Source: Meloidogyne chitwoodi (lineage: Eukaryota; Nematoda; Chromadorea; Rhabditida; Meloidogynidae). Taken from it: DNA of 64,000 nt. Positions 22,371 through 33,957 of the stretch are shown piece by piece. Below the pieces are notes generated by a model. It did not search any database. It was given only the letters and a program-made list of their open reading frames with translations, and was not told where the DNA came from. The position numbers were made by a program, and so were the translations under genes. The stretch spans positions 620,001 to 684,000 of the forward strand of contig JACZZP010000013.1 in assembly GCA_015183035.1 (NCBI GenBank), written 5' to 3'. How positions within the stretch are numbered: position 1 is the first letter of the stretch; every line of letters starts with the position of its first letter.

Positions 22371-23299
22371 TTTGTAAATTATAAATATATATTTATTTTT
22401 TATGTAAGTAGAAGAAATAAATTATCTAAAATAAAATATTATGAAAAATTAAAAAAAAAAGAATAACAAGGTGGGGGCCATGCAAATAGAAAAAATTAGT
22501 TTTTATAAAATGGAGGCTTTTTATGTCTTTAATTATATATATAAAAAATTAAAAAATATTATAAAGTAATTAAGAAATTATTTTTTTAATAAAAAAAATA
22601 GAAAAAATTGCAGAGCAAATAAAAATAATCTGATATTACTAAAAATAAATATACTCTTCTTCTTTTAACCTTTTTTAAGCAATTTATTCTTTAAAAGAAA
22701 AAGAAATCAAATATATAGTTAGTTTATTTTCTCATTTTTCTATATAAATAAATTTTAAATTTTGAATTGCAACAAGGAACCTATTAATCTTTAACCTTTT
22801 TTTTAAATAAGATTGGAATTATTTGAAAACAAACTAAAAAATTGAAAGAAAGCAGAAAAGGAAAAATATATTGAATTTAAAAATTGTTAAAAATTAATAT
22901 AAAATGTAGGTTAATTTAATGGGAGTTAAAAAAAAATCTGGCGATAAGTGCAAATTTCAGTCAAAAATAAAATGAAATTAACAAAAATTAAACAAAATTA
23001 AAAAAGTACATGTTGACGTTGTTTTATTGACGAAAGGATTATTGACAAAGTGTATTTTAACAATTCAATATATTCCCGGCATAAGCACAGCGGGTCAGCC
23101 CAGTTGACAGACACGACTTAGGTTAGAGAAAAGATTTGCAGTGTTGTTATGTCTTAGTATGGTTATCTGGGAAGTTAGGCAGCGGTGGTGATAAATGTGT
23201 GGTAGAAAAGAAGAGAGAAGGAGAAATGGTCAGCAGCGTAAAAAGTGACAAAAGGGTCAACGAGAAGAAAAGGATAAAATGGTCAATGAGAGAAATTTT
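22371..23299. other. intergenic, nothing recognised
   Basis: AT-rich region upstream of the RRM-like gene. A 60-codon frame at 23136-23318 lacks any domain, splice partner or homology signal. Promoter elements could not be identified. Confidence 0.4.
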
Positions 23300-24310
23300 T
23301 GGCCATAACTTTCTTTAAAATTGTCCAATCACTTTAATTTTTGTTTCATTCGATTCAGTGTTGAAAATCGAACAATCACATACAAATTTTGGCTAAACTA
23401 CAGTTTCCGTACTTTTTTTATTTTCGGACGATTTATATGTCATTCGAAAGAGCTCGTCGAGCTGAGTCGAATGACATAAAAACTAGTCCGCGGAAACAAC
23501 TATGGGCCAAGTTACAGACCCCCGAAAATTGAAAAATCATAGAGGGGAGTAAGCTCATTTGAGGTGATTACCGCGGCTGCTCCTAAATTATTTTCACTGA
23601 ATTAATTATTTTGTTGTAATTTGCGCTGTAGAATAACGTATGTAACAAAAGCCAACGAGAGATGGGCTCCCACACGAAGAAGTCATAAAACACTCCTAAT
23701 AGGTCCAAGTTTGGCGTGTTTCCATCAAACTTCGATCCTTCATAACTTTCTTCAAAATCGTTCAATCTCGACAATTTTGGTCTCATTCGATAGGTCTCGA
23801 AGAGCCGAGTCGAATGAGCTATCATACACATATTCGAATTTTTCACCCCAAAAATGAGCTTACTCCCCCCTATGGTTTTCCAAATTTGAGGACCTATAAC
23901 TTGGCCCATAGTTGTTTCCGCGGACTAGTTTTTATGTCATTCGACTCAGCTCGACGAGCTCTTTCGAATGACATATAACTCGTCCGAAAATAAAAAAAGT
24001 ACGGAAACTGTAGTCAGGCCCAAATTTTTCTTAGTTAATCATTGATCTCTTTAATTTTAGTTTCATCCGACTCCAAGAAAATTTGAAGCTCTTAAAACAA
24101 AGGATCCTCTGATTCATATTTTTTCTAATTTTGTAATTTTGTAGCCCTATTATTCTTATGTAATTCTACAAAAGTTTAAGAAAAAATAACATTATTTGGA
24201 GAAGTTATGGTTTTTTGAAAATCGACGAAAATTGCCCTATTTTTGGCCATAACTTTCTTGAAAATTATCCAATCTCTTTAATTTTAATTTCAATCGACTA
24301 AGCGTTGCTT
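23300..24310. repeat. large fold-back repeat with repeated inner module
   Basis: Arms of about 160 bp: left 23398-23560 (starting CTACAGTTTCCGTAC) and right about 23853-24014, its inverted complement, sharing GTCATTCGAAAGAGCTCGTC and GGAAACAACTATGGGCCAAG. A separate module with the core CATAACTTTCTT-AAAAT-TCCAATC-TTTAATTTT recurs near 23303, 23735 and 24246. A diverged piece (GGTGATTACCGAGGCTGC) recurs at 58220-58370. No transposase. This is a non-autonomous element or a composite of several. Confidence 0.75.
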
Positions 24311-24665
24311 TCTGCTTTTTTTTCATTCCCTCTTTTGCTTCTTTCACGAAAAACCTCTCTACAGTTGATTTTCGAGGCATATCTAAAAGTTAAAGAAGGA
24401 ACTTTTATTCAAAAAGAAGGTAACTTTTTCTAATTTTTTGCTTAAAACATTCTTAAAACTATAATCTATGAAATTGTTAGACAAAATTAAAATCTGTTAA
24501 CTAAAAGTCGAGATATTGGATTTTAAAGTTGGTAACCTCATTTCTGGGTAAAATGAAAAACGAGAGTAATGATTAAAACGAGAGAGCAAATTATAGAAAG
24601 AAAGAAAACGAGACACTTCATTAAGTCCGCCTTAACCCGCTGTGTACTCTGAATCGACCTGCACA

Positions 24666-24789
24666 ACATTTCGTCGACAGAAAGCACGACATTTCGTCCC
24701 AACGGCAAAAAATCGTGGGCTCGGATAAACGAAATGTAGTTTTTTTACCGTAGAAGCGAAATGTCGTGCAATTTTGTTCGACGAAATGT
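24666..24789 (+). mobile_element. MITE, ACATTTCGTCGA family, copy 2
   Basis: 124-bp copy in the same orientation as copy 1, with ends ACATTTCGTCGA and TCGACGAAATGT (the right arm reads GTTCGACGAAATGT). It lies about 150 bp upstream of the SmB start codon, so inside or next to its promoter. Confidence 0.8.
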
Positions 24790-24938
24790 ACAAATCCCAC
24801 TTACGTTATTGGTGAAATTTTCATTAATGTTTTCACTTTGATTTTTTGTTTAATTTTGATTTTTGTTTAATTTTGTGTTTAGATACATATTTATTTTGTT
24901 TTATTTTATCGACATCTGTCTTGCCTAAAATCTCCAAA

Positions 24939-25815
24939 ATGGTTAGTTTTTATTTTCTAATTTAAATTGTCTGTAAAAAATTTACAGACAATTTCAAAGA
25001 ATAACAAAATGATGCAACATATCAACTATAAGATGAAGGTGATAGTACAGGACAATCGGACTTTTATTGGCTATTTTAAAGGTTTTTTATAAATTAATTT
25101 TACTTATCGGAAATAAAGGTTTTTGTGGAAAGTAAACTTAATTAATTATAGGAGTGGTTCTTCTGCTTTCTTTTAGCTTAGTTTTAATCTTATTCAAAAT
25201 TTAAGTGTTAAAATTGTCTTTTCTAATATTTTTACAGCCGGAATTTTTTTAACTTTTATTTTTTAGCATTTGACAAGCACATGAATATCATTTTGGCTGA
25301 TTGTGAAGAACTTCGTCGCATTAAATCAAAACCTGGTGGAGCAAAGAAATCTACAAATGAGGAGGAAAAGCGTATTCTCGGTCTTGTTCTTCTCCGTGGC
25401 GATAAAATCATTTCAATTTCGGTTGAGGGTCCGCCATCACGTGAAGATTCTGGAGTTCAGATGCCTCGTGCTGGAGGACTTGGTGGTGCAGGACAGGCAA
25501 AGGGTGCTGGCCGTGGCATGCCTATGGTTGGAGGAATTATGCCTCCTGGGATGCCATCTGTTCCGCATGGTATTTTTAAAAGTTTTAATTAAAAGAGTAG
25601 CACTAACGACAAGGCTGTTTATAATAAGACAAATTTTAATATATTTTCTGAACTGTTAAATACTTTTATTAAAAAGAAAGTTAAATATTTGAAAATTTTT
25701 CTAATCTTACAATCAGAACACTCTTAATTTATATCTTTTTTTCCTTTTCTAATAAGCTAAAAATTTTTAAATTTTAGGCCTTCAAGGAGCTGTTCGCGGT
25801 TTTGGTGGTATATAA
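24939..25815 (+). CDS. SNRPB: small nuclear ribonucleoprotein Sm B
   Basis: Sm B is one of the seven Sm ring proteins of U1, U2, U4 and U5 snRNPs. Exons: 24939-24941 (only the ATG), 24988-25081, 25267-25569, 25778-25815; 145 aa. The Sm1 motif is seen in [20 protein letters not shown] and [16 protein letters not shown]; the Sm2 motif in [20 protein letters not shown], typical of Sm B ([18 protein letters not shown] in animals). The tail is short, glycine-rich, with QGAVRGFGG at the end, and lacks the long PPPGMR repeats of vertebrate Sm B. The model is supported by phase and by exact placement of conserved motifs across three introns. Confidence 0.95.
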
Positions 25816-26429
25816 GTCCAAGAAGTGCAGGTGCTTTTGGTTAAAAATGAAAACAAGGACGACGATTTTTATTTGGTGAACGTATCCATTTCTGTCCAAA
25901 CGTTCCAATGTTCCATCTACAATAAATAAATAAAATTTCAATTAAATTAGTTTTAAAAGCTTGAGAGAGGATTTTTTAAAATAATTTTTTTTATTTTTCT
26001 CTCCTCTTTATTATATACTTTTAGATAAACGTAGAATTGCTTGACTAATTATGTGGAGTCCAAGGGGTGGTGCGAAACTTACATACCGAATTTTGCAGAT
26101 CGAAACTTGCAGACCGTCATTAGAGTGTCAAAACTTTCTTTTCTCTCCTAAGGAGTTTTCTAGCAAATTGCTCTAATTTGTTTGACATCTAAAATTCCAG
26201 CAATATGAATGACGATCAAATTTTTACCCATTTGCGAGCCATACAGTTTAGATTGGCTGACTGTCCTTTTTAAGTTTTTGCTTTTAATTATTTTGTTTAA
26301 AAAACATTGTCTCTTTTATTTTTGATGATATAAAAATTTGAATATTTTTTTGTTATAAAATTGAGTTTACTCTTTTTATATTTATTTTTAATATTTTGTA
26401 TTTATGTGTGCCTTAAAAGCTAAAATATA
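25816..26429. other. intergenic, nothing recognised
   Basis: About 610 bp between the Sm B stop and the OLA1 start, same strand. A more GC-balanced patch at 26050-26160 has no recognisable gene. No operon-like short spacing. Confidence 0.4.
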
Positions 26430-28154
26430 ATGCCTCCGAAAAAGCAAGAAGAGCAACAACATCCACCAATTCTTGGGCGATTAGGAACAAATCTTAAAGT
26501 GTTTTTTTTTAATTTTTTGATGTAAAATTCTTTTTTCTTTTTTAGATGGGAATTCTTGGCTTACCAAATGTTGGTAAATCTACATTTTTCAATGTTTTAA
26601 CAAAGTCAGAAGCACAGGCTGAAAATTATCCTTTTTGTACTATTGATCCAAATGAAAGTAGAGTGGCTATAGACGATACAAGATTTGATTGGCTAGTAGA
26701 ACATTATAAACCTTTAAGTAGAGTACCTGCTTTTTTGAATATTGTTGACATTGCTGGACTTGTTAAAGGTTTTTCTCTTTTTTATATTAAATATTTTACT
26801 GGCGACGACCAGTATGTGGACCAGAGCTGAGCAAAATCGGAAAATATTAAGACAAAAGACAAAAAATAAGAAAATTGTCCAACATGGTGTGGACCCTGAC
26901 CAGTATTTGCAAGCGTTTACTGTTCAGTTTCTTCTTATTTATTACATAAAATATATATCCTTTCTCCACTGACATAAGAGCCTTTTTATTTCAATGTTTA
27001 ACAGGGAATTCTAATTTATCTAAATTTAAAAAAAATTTAAATATTTTATTTAGGTGCTTCTGAAGGTCAAGGACTTGGTAATGCATTTCTTTCTCATGTT
27101 GGTGCTTGTGATGCTCTCTTTCATTTATGTAGAGCATTTGAAGATACTGAGGTTACTCATGTTGAAGGTTTCTTTTTAAAAAATAATATTTTTTTTTAAT
27201 AATATAATCTTTGTGTAGGAGAAGTTGATCCAATTCGAGATTTGGAAATAATAAGTTCAGAACTTAGACTTAAAGATTTGACATATTTACAATCAGCATT
27301 AGATAAAGTTGAAAAATTAGCTATACGTGCTGGTGACAAAACAAGAAAATTAGAATATGATACTTTGGTTAAAGTAAAAGAATTACTTGAAACAAAATTT
27401 GTTCGACATTTTGAATGGAATGAAAAGGAAATTGAAATTTTAAATAAACATTTATTTTTAAGTGCAAAACCAATTGTTTATTTGGTTAATTTATCTGAAA
27501 ATGATTATATTAAAAAGAAGAATAAATGGTTACCAAAAATAAAAGCTTGGATTGATTCTAATGATTCTGGAGGGGTTTTTATTATTTTATTTATTTAATT
27601 ATCTTATTTTTAAATAAAGGTATTAATTCCATTTTCTGGTGCTTTTGAACTTAAAGCTATTGAAATGGACCCAACAGCTAGAAAAGAATTTTTTGACCAA
27701 ACTGGTGTAAATAGTGCATTAGATAAAATTATTAAAAATGGATATAAAGCTCTTTGTTTGGAATATTTCTTTACGTAAATTTATTTTTTTTATTTAAATT
27801 ATTTTTTAAAGTGCTGGGAAAGACGAAGTTCGCGCTTGGACGATCCAAAAGGGAACGAAAGCGCCACAAGCTGCAGGACGAATTCATACAGTGAGGTTTT
27901 TTAAAATTTAAAAAAATTTAATTTTTTACAATTATTTTTAATATTTTTCTCTTTTTTTCCAGGATTTTGAAAAAGGTTTTATAATGGCAGAAGTAATGAA
28001 AGTAGCTGATTTAATTGAATTATTAAACGAAAATGCAGTTAAAGCAGCGGGGAAATATAGACAACAAGGAAGAAATTATATTGTTGAAGATGGTGATGTT
28101 ATATTTTTTAAATTTAATGCTGGTGCTGGGCTAACTGCTACAAAGAAAAAATAA
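26430..28154 (+). CDS. OLA1: Obg-like ATPase 1 (YchF family)
   Basis: OLA1/YchF is a translation- and stress-associated P-loop ATPase of the Obg group. Exons 26430-26498, 26546-26768, 27054-27167, 27219-27574, 27620-27774, 27812-27890, 27963-28154 give 395 aa, the usual animal length. Motifs: P-loop GLPNVGKST, switch I/II region [17 protein letters not shown], and the YchF-type NLSEND in place of NKxD, which explains the ATP preference. A coiled-coil segment lies in the middle and a C-terminal TGS domain ends with [31 protein letters not shown] and [13 protein letters not shown]. All splice phases agree. Confidence 0.97.
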
Positions 28155-30025
28155 TTGTTTTAGTTTAATTTTATTGCCATTCTGTTAAACCCAAAATTTC
28201 CGACTTTTTTTAATTTAAGAATAAAAATTAAAATTTTTGATTTTTATATAATCTGTAAAAAACAATCTGACTCGTCTGTAAAATCTGACACTAAAAAATC
28301 AAGCCTTAAGCAAATTTACTATTAGACTCGAATAGTAGGACTCAAACACCAATCGCATTTAGTTAAAGCCCCTTTGTCGCGGAATTGCAGTTTCGCTGTC
28401 AGTGCTGACAGACCATTTCGTCCAATATTGGCTTATTACATTTTGTCCATCACGTTTCTTCACTAGCAGTAAGTAATACTTTAATTATTTCCTTCTTCCA
28501 AAAATGATTAAATATATTTATGTACACCAATACTTTTTGTGTCAAAAAATTTTTTCTTTAATATAATCATTCCTATCTCCGCGTAGCCACCCCTTCCAAA
28601 AACAACCACGAATTCCGGTCCTCTTGAAGAATTAAATAAAAAGAAATGTGAGAGGAGGGGAGTAATCTACCCATTTCCCGCTATGCACACCCATCATCGA
28701 TCGAGGGCGGGTCCGACCTTGTGAGTAGTCACCGCCTCTATATTTTCTATCTACCTATTTAGAGTATTCTTTTCTACTTTTTGATTGTAAAATGTGTAAA
28801 ATGAAATTAGTTAGTTGCGATTTAAAAATAAATTTTAATTAATCTGCCCAGCCTTCGATAGTAGATTAAATACTGTTTATGGAGACAAACTGTCCCAATA
28901 GAGTTAAATTTCACCTTATGTATTATATTTTTGGTGAAAAACCTTAATATGTACTTTAATATAATTTTATCAATTAAAATTTTAATTGACTTACCTAAGC
29001 TTACCTTTTTGTCATTGAACATTTTATACTTTTTATCTGACATTTTGTCTAGCTCCACGCTTTTTATCCATCCCACTTTTTTTCTCTCTCTCAACACTGT
29101 TAACATCTTTCTAAAATTTTCTACTCTTTTTCTTCTCTCTATCTGTCAATCATTTTTCTGTCCTATTCTTAAATCTCTAAATTTACTTTTTCTCTTCCCA
29201 CTTTTACATAATTTATGTGTGTTGAAGGCGGGTATTTTTTCTTCAACACAACGCCCCAACACTTCATTAAAGCTACGCCCTAGGCATAAAAACTGCCCTC
29301 CCCTCTTTTATTTTCCAATGACTCAAATTGGGGGAAATAGTCAGTAACTAACCAATCAATGCTCTCATCTCTGTATGTGAAGAGATCATTTTTCTTTTTT
29401 CTTTAAACTTTTTATACATAAATATATGTACATATTACACAAATTTTTAAAAGAAAATTCTCTAGAGTGGGGTAATTCATCTGTTCAACGATTCACGCCT
29501 TATTTCTATAACTCTACCCATTCAAGTTTTGATTTCGTTCATGGGTGACTGATTTTAAATATTTGTGTCACATTCTTTTGGTTTTTAACTAGGAAAGATT
29601 TGTTAAAATTTTCTAATAATATTTTCTTTTTCTGACATTATTCTTTGCCAGAATTGGGATATTAGATGTTAGACACACCCTACAGGGCGGGGTCAACTTT
29701 GCTTAATATTCTCTATTCATTTCTCTATGCCAACGAATATTAAACAATAAAATGAAGGCCAGATAAATTTTTCTTGTTCTCTTACTTTAACAATAGGCGG
29801 TCCAAATAATGGAGATTTTCTTATTTTTGCAAAAAAAAAATTAATTATGTATGTATAACTTTTGGTTTTATAGAAAAGACAGTTTGGTGTAGTTGGAAAT
29901 GTTTTTGTTTTTTAATACTTAGGTCGTGGGTTCAGATCTCGTTGATGAAAAACAATTGTTACCATCCTTGAACACACTTTTATTAATTTTTTTGAATTTA
30001 AATTTTTATTTAGACAATTTTAAAA
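28155..30025. other. intergenic region with one tRNA-like sequence
   Basis: 1.9 kb between OLA1 and the Sp-type gene. A GC-richer block at 28570-28740 is unassigned. A 138-codon frame at 28931-29347 is low-complexity and without splice or homology support. A tRNA-like sequence lies at 29881-29950. Confidence 0.45.
29881..29950 (+). other. tRNA-like sequence (degenerate)
   Basis: TTTGGTGTAGTTGGAA resembles a D-arm/A box and GGGTTCAGATCTC a T-arm/B box, spaced as in a tRNA, but acceptor and anticodon stems do not pair. Probably a tRNA pseudogene or the head of a SINE. Confidence 0.4.
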
Positions 30026-32699
30026 ATGCCATCAAAACAAAAATTAACGAAAACAATTAAACAAAATGATGATCAACAAAATAAACAACAACAATTGACA
30101 ACTACTCAATCTATTGCTTCGTCTTCCCTATTTTCTTCTTTCAATACAAAACCGCCTTCTTCAATTTTATTTACTACCTCAACTACTCCAAATACTTCTG
30201 TTATGTCTCCAATAAATTCTGGAAATTTTACTCCGTCTTTTGGAAATATTGTTGGAGGAACAGCAGCAACAACAACGCAACAAAGTATGGGGAAGAAAAT
30301 TCAACAACAACAAATGGTTCAGGTTTATTTTTTTATTAGTTTTTTAAGCAATTTGATGTCAAGTACATAGTTTTGAATTATTTATCTTCTTTATATATTA
30401 AAATTTAGGTGCTTGTCCCAACACCTGTTCCTTCCCAATTGTTAAACAATAATGAAGTTTTAAGTACTGGTGGGCCTAATGTTTCTGTGTCTAATGGAGG
30501 AGGTATTCAACCTCCATCTATGGCTCGTCAAGCTCCTCAATTTATTCTTTTACAACCTCAACAGTATCTACAACAACAACAACAAAATGTTATAAAATCT
30601 ACGACTGTCAATAGGTTTTTTTAACCTTTTTTTTTGCTTTTATAATTAACTTTGTTTTCGTCTACGAGATTTACAATTAAAATTTGTTTTTATTCTAGTA
30701 CCGCCACAACATCATCACCAGTTTTAACAAATACAGGACTTCCAATCCAGACAGCAGCATCTCTTGGAGGTCACCAATTTGTTCTTTTTAATGCTTCTGC
30801 TAAAGGAAGTAGTGGACAACAGGTTTTAAAAATCATAAATTTGAAAAATAAATTTCAATTTTTAGATTCTTATTCCTGTCATTCAAGCCATTCCTACACA
30901 ACCTGCAACTTCAGCTCAACAAACATCTACTGGAAACAAACAACCTCAATTATTGTTTCAAGTGGCAGGTCAAACACTTCAAAATAATCAAAGTAATGGA
31001 CAAACAGTGTTATTATATCCACAACAGCAACAACAACAACCTTTACAGGTTTTTTCTATTTAACCTTGTTTTATTTTTTTGATTAGACGATTCAATTTCA
31101 ACCAATTGATCCAAGTAAATTAATGCCTGGTGGCATTTTTGCTTCTACTGCTGCTGTTTCTACTCAAAATAATAATAGTGGTGTAACTACACAGACTGTC
31201 ACACAAGCTGTTCCAACTACTACTACTACTCGTAAAGTACCTAACCAAAAAACTAATATTATACAACAAAATCATCCTAAACAGGTTTTTAAATTTATTT
31301 TTAATTAATGAAAATAAGGGGTACTTTAATTTTTTCCGAATAGAAATTTTTTTCTAATTTTTATAATCATTTAATTTAATTTTTGAAAGATTTTACTATT
31401 TATTATTAAATAAATGAATTAATAAAAATATTTTTTAAAGAAAAGAGAACCTAAGAAGACACAAATCATGACGGAACTAAACCTTAAGACGGAGCCTCAA
31501 CCCACTAAACCACAAACACAACAACAAACACAATCATCAACACAACAATTAAATGCTGTTTCTAGACCCCAACAAAGAATAACTTTAGGTTTATTATATT
31601 TCTTTTTTTTTTTAACTTTTAAATTAAAAAAACAATTTTTAATTATTTTTAGGAAGTTTGTCTTTCCAACAAGACCCAAATGATCCTCAAAAATGGATTA
31701 TTACTAATGATAGTGGTGGAACTTCTAACAGTAAAACATCTTCTCCTCAAAAGACTTTACAAGGTTTAAATTGATTTTTTTATAAGATAATTTTATAAAT
31801 CATTTTTACAGCCAAAAATGCTGTTAGTAGTAATTCTAATCAACCTTCATATTTGGAAAGTGATTTTAAACATACAACATCGTTAATATCGAATGGCGGT
31901 ACTACTACTAATAATACTGGAGGAACAAAACGAATTGCTTGTACTTGTCCAAATTGTGTAAATGGAGTGGCTAAAAGTTCTTTAGAAAAAGGTCGTCAAC
32001 ATATTTGTCATATTTGTAATAAAACTTATGGAAAAACATCTCATTTACGTGCACATCTTAGAGGTAGGCAATTTTAAAAAATACTATAAATAGACAAAAT
32101 ATTTTTTTTATTAATTTTTAAAATTAAAATTACTTTGAAAATTTAATAAAATTTATTTATTTATATTTAATTTTCTTATAGGACATGAAGGAAATAAACC
32201 TTTTGCTTGTGGTTTGTTTTAAGTTTTTTAATTAAAAAATAAATAATAATCTCCGGAGGGTAGGGGAGTAATTTTATAATAAAAAAAAGATTATTTTTTT
32301 TTTAATTTTATTTTTGTAAGATTGGCCAAACTGTCCACGTCGATTCACTCGTAGCGATGAGTTACAACGACACCGTCGAACCCATACAGGCGAAAAACGT
32401 TTTATTTGTGAGCAATGTGGTAAGTTGTAAAATTTTTTTATTTTTTTAATTAAAAAAAATAATCATTTTAAAATTAAAAAAAAATAGGAAAACGTTTTAT
32501 GCGTTCTGATCATTTAACAAAACATGTTCGTACACATCTTGGAATTAGTCAAAGAGCAACAACATTATCTAATAATAATTTAAATAATTCTAATTTAATT
32601 TTACAACAACAACAACATTCAGAAATGTCTATAATAAATACAAATAATAATACTGTTGTTGTAGATGATAGGGGAATTAAATTGGAACTTTTAAATTAA
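30026..32699 (+). CDS. Sp-family C2H2 zinc-finger transcription factor
   Basis: Exons 30026-30322, 30409-30614, 30699-30822, 30866-31048, 31087-31284, 31441-31588, 31653-31763, 31812-32063, 32182-32211, 32321-32419, 32488-32699; 619 aa. A long Gln/Ser/Thr-rich N-terminus (activation-domain-like) is followed by a buttonhead-type box (CTCPNC) and three adjacent C2H2 fingers near residues 480-560. Finger signatures: [32 protein letters not shown] and [14 protein letters not shown], with the KHA/RER/RHK-type contact residues of Sp1-class GC-box binding. Finger 1 reads CHICNK, a C-x2-C knuckle, where Sp proteins normally have C-x4-C. A TTTAG acceptor-like site 12 bp before the ATG could take a spliced leader. 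Confidence 0.93.
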
Positions 32700-33957
32700 A
32701 GAAAAATTGTTTGGAGAGATAATTTAATTTTTTTGTTTTTTTTTTAATTAAGAATAATCAGACCTTTTTTATCTAGACTATATTTAGAAAGTAATTTTAA
32801 AAGAGTCCACTCCTGAGGAGCAAATTACCCTATAAAATTAGTGATTTGATCTAAACGTAATTTGATCTTCAGGGTTGACCACAAAAATTAAAAGTAAATT
32901 TACCATTTTTGTTCAATTTATTTGTCACAGCCACACGTTTATGTTTTTTTTAACTACTCAAAAATATTATAATTATATTTTTTTCTAAATTTAAATATCA
33001 GTGATTCTCTACATATATTTAAATTATATATTTAAAATTAAAATTATTTTTTAAATTTAATTATTCATTTTTTGCCAGATTTTTTTTAATCAATTTTGTG
33101 CTAAAAAGAAGAGAACAACAACAATATTTAAAAAATTTATTTTTTTAGGATACAATATTTTAGGATTTGGAGATCCAAAAAAGAAAAAAATAATAACATC
33201 GGTGTGTATATACCCGAAAAAATAAGTTTTTAAAAAATAGGGAAAAAAACAAAAAAATTTTAAGGTTTATAAGGGGAAGAAAAAGAAATTATTATTTAAA
33301 AAATAAAAAAAAGAAGATAAAATGCTAAGGGAAAAGTTATTTAAATTTAATTAAAATTGTAATTAATTTATTTTAAATTTTTAGAATTATCACGAAAGTT
33401 AAGGTTTTATTTAATTTCCATTTTTATTTAAATATTTCTATTTTTAAATATAATTAATTATTATTAAAGTAAAGCGGCTGACCCATTAAAGAAAATAGCA
33501 AAAGGTTGGGAGGTTTTGAACCTTAAAGAAGCTCCGGAAACGGGGCTTTAATCCACTCGGCCACCCGTCACCGATCGAAGGCTTTTCTTTTTCATCTATT
33601 AAGCAGGAAAAAAAGCCGGCTTTACAGTAATTAATATTAGATATTTATAAAATCGTGGCAATAATTTTTAGGGATTTTTATAAAGAAATAAAGATATAGA
33701 AAATAGAAATACTAAAAATTATGCATCTTTTTGTCTTTCAAAACAAATAAAAAAATTAAAAAATATTTAAAGGATTGTTAATAATTCCCCCAGTTGATTA
33801 GTATGGTTGAGTGCTTGAGCTAATTTTTAGTTGTTTTAAGAATTTTGATTTATTCTTATAAAAAATACCCAAGACATTTACCAATCCTTAATTAATTAAT
33901 AATCAAAAATTAACATTATATGTTTTATTATTCATCTCATTTCAAAAAAGCCTTTGT
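32700..33957. other. convergent intergenic region
   Basis: AT-rich 1.26 kb between the 3' ends of the Sp-type gene (plus) and the phosphatase gene (minus). It contains a tRNA-like sequence at 33506-33580 and otherwise nothing recognised. Confidence 0.45.
33506..33580 (-). other. tRNA-Ser/Leu-like sequence (degenerate)
   Basis: On the minus strand GGTGGCCGAGTGGATTAAAG is an excellent class II D-arm and AGGTTCAAAACCTC a T-arm, but there is no long variable arm and the acceptor stem does not close. Probably a tRNA pseudogene or SINE head. Confidence 0.45.

Noticed and set aside
23136..23318. 60-codon frame in the RRM/SmB intergenic region
   Set aside because: Lys/Arg-rich by composition, no splice partner, no homology signal, borders a repeat.
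28931..29347. 138-codon frame
   Set aside because: Low-complexity Leu/Phe/Ser run, no domain, and an overlapping minus-strand frame of equal quality; probably chance.
33506..33580. Functional tRNA-Ser gene
   Set aside because: The D-arm is good, but there is no class II variable arm and the acceptor stem does not pair; the other five tRNA-like loci fail similarly.
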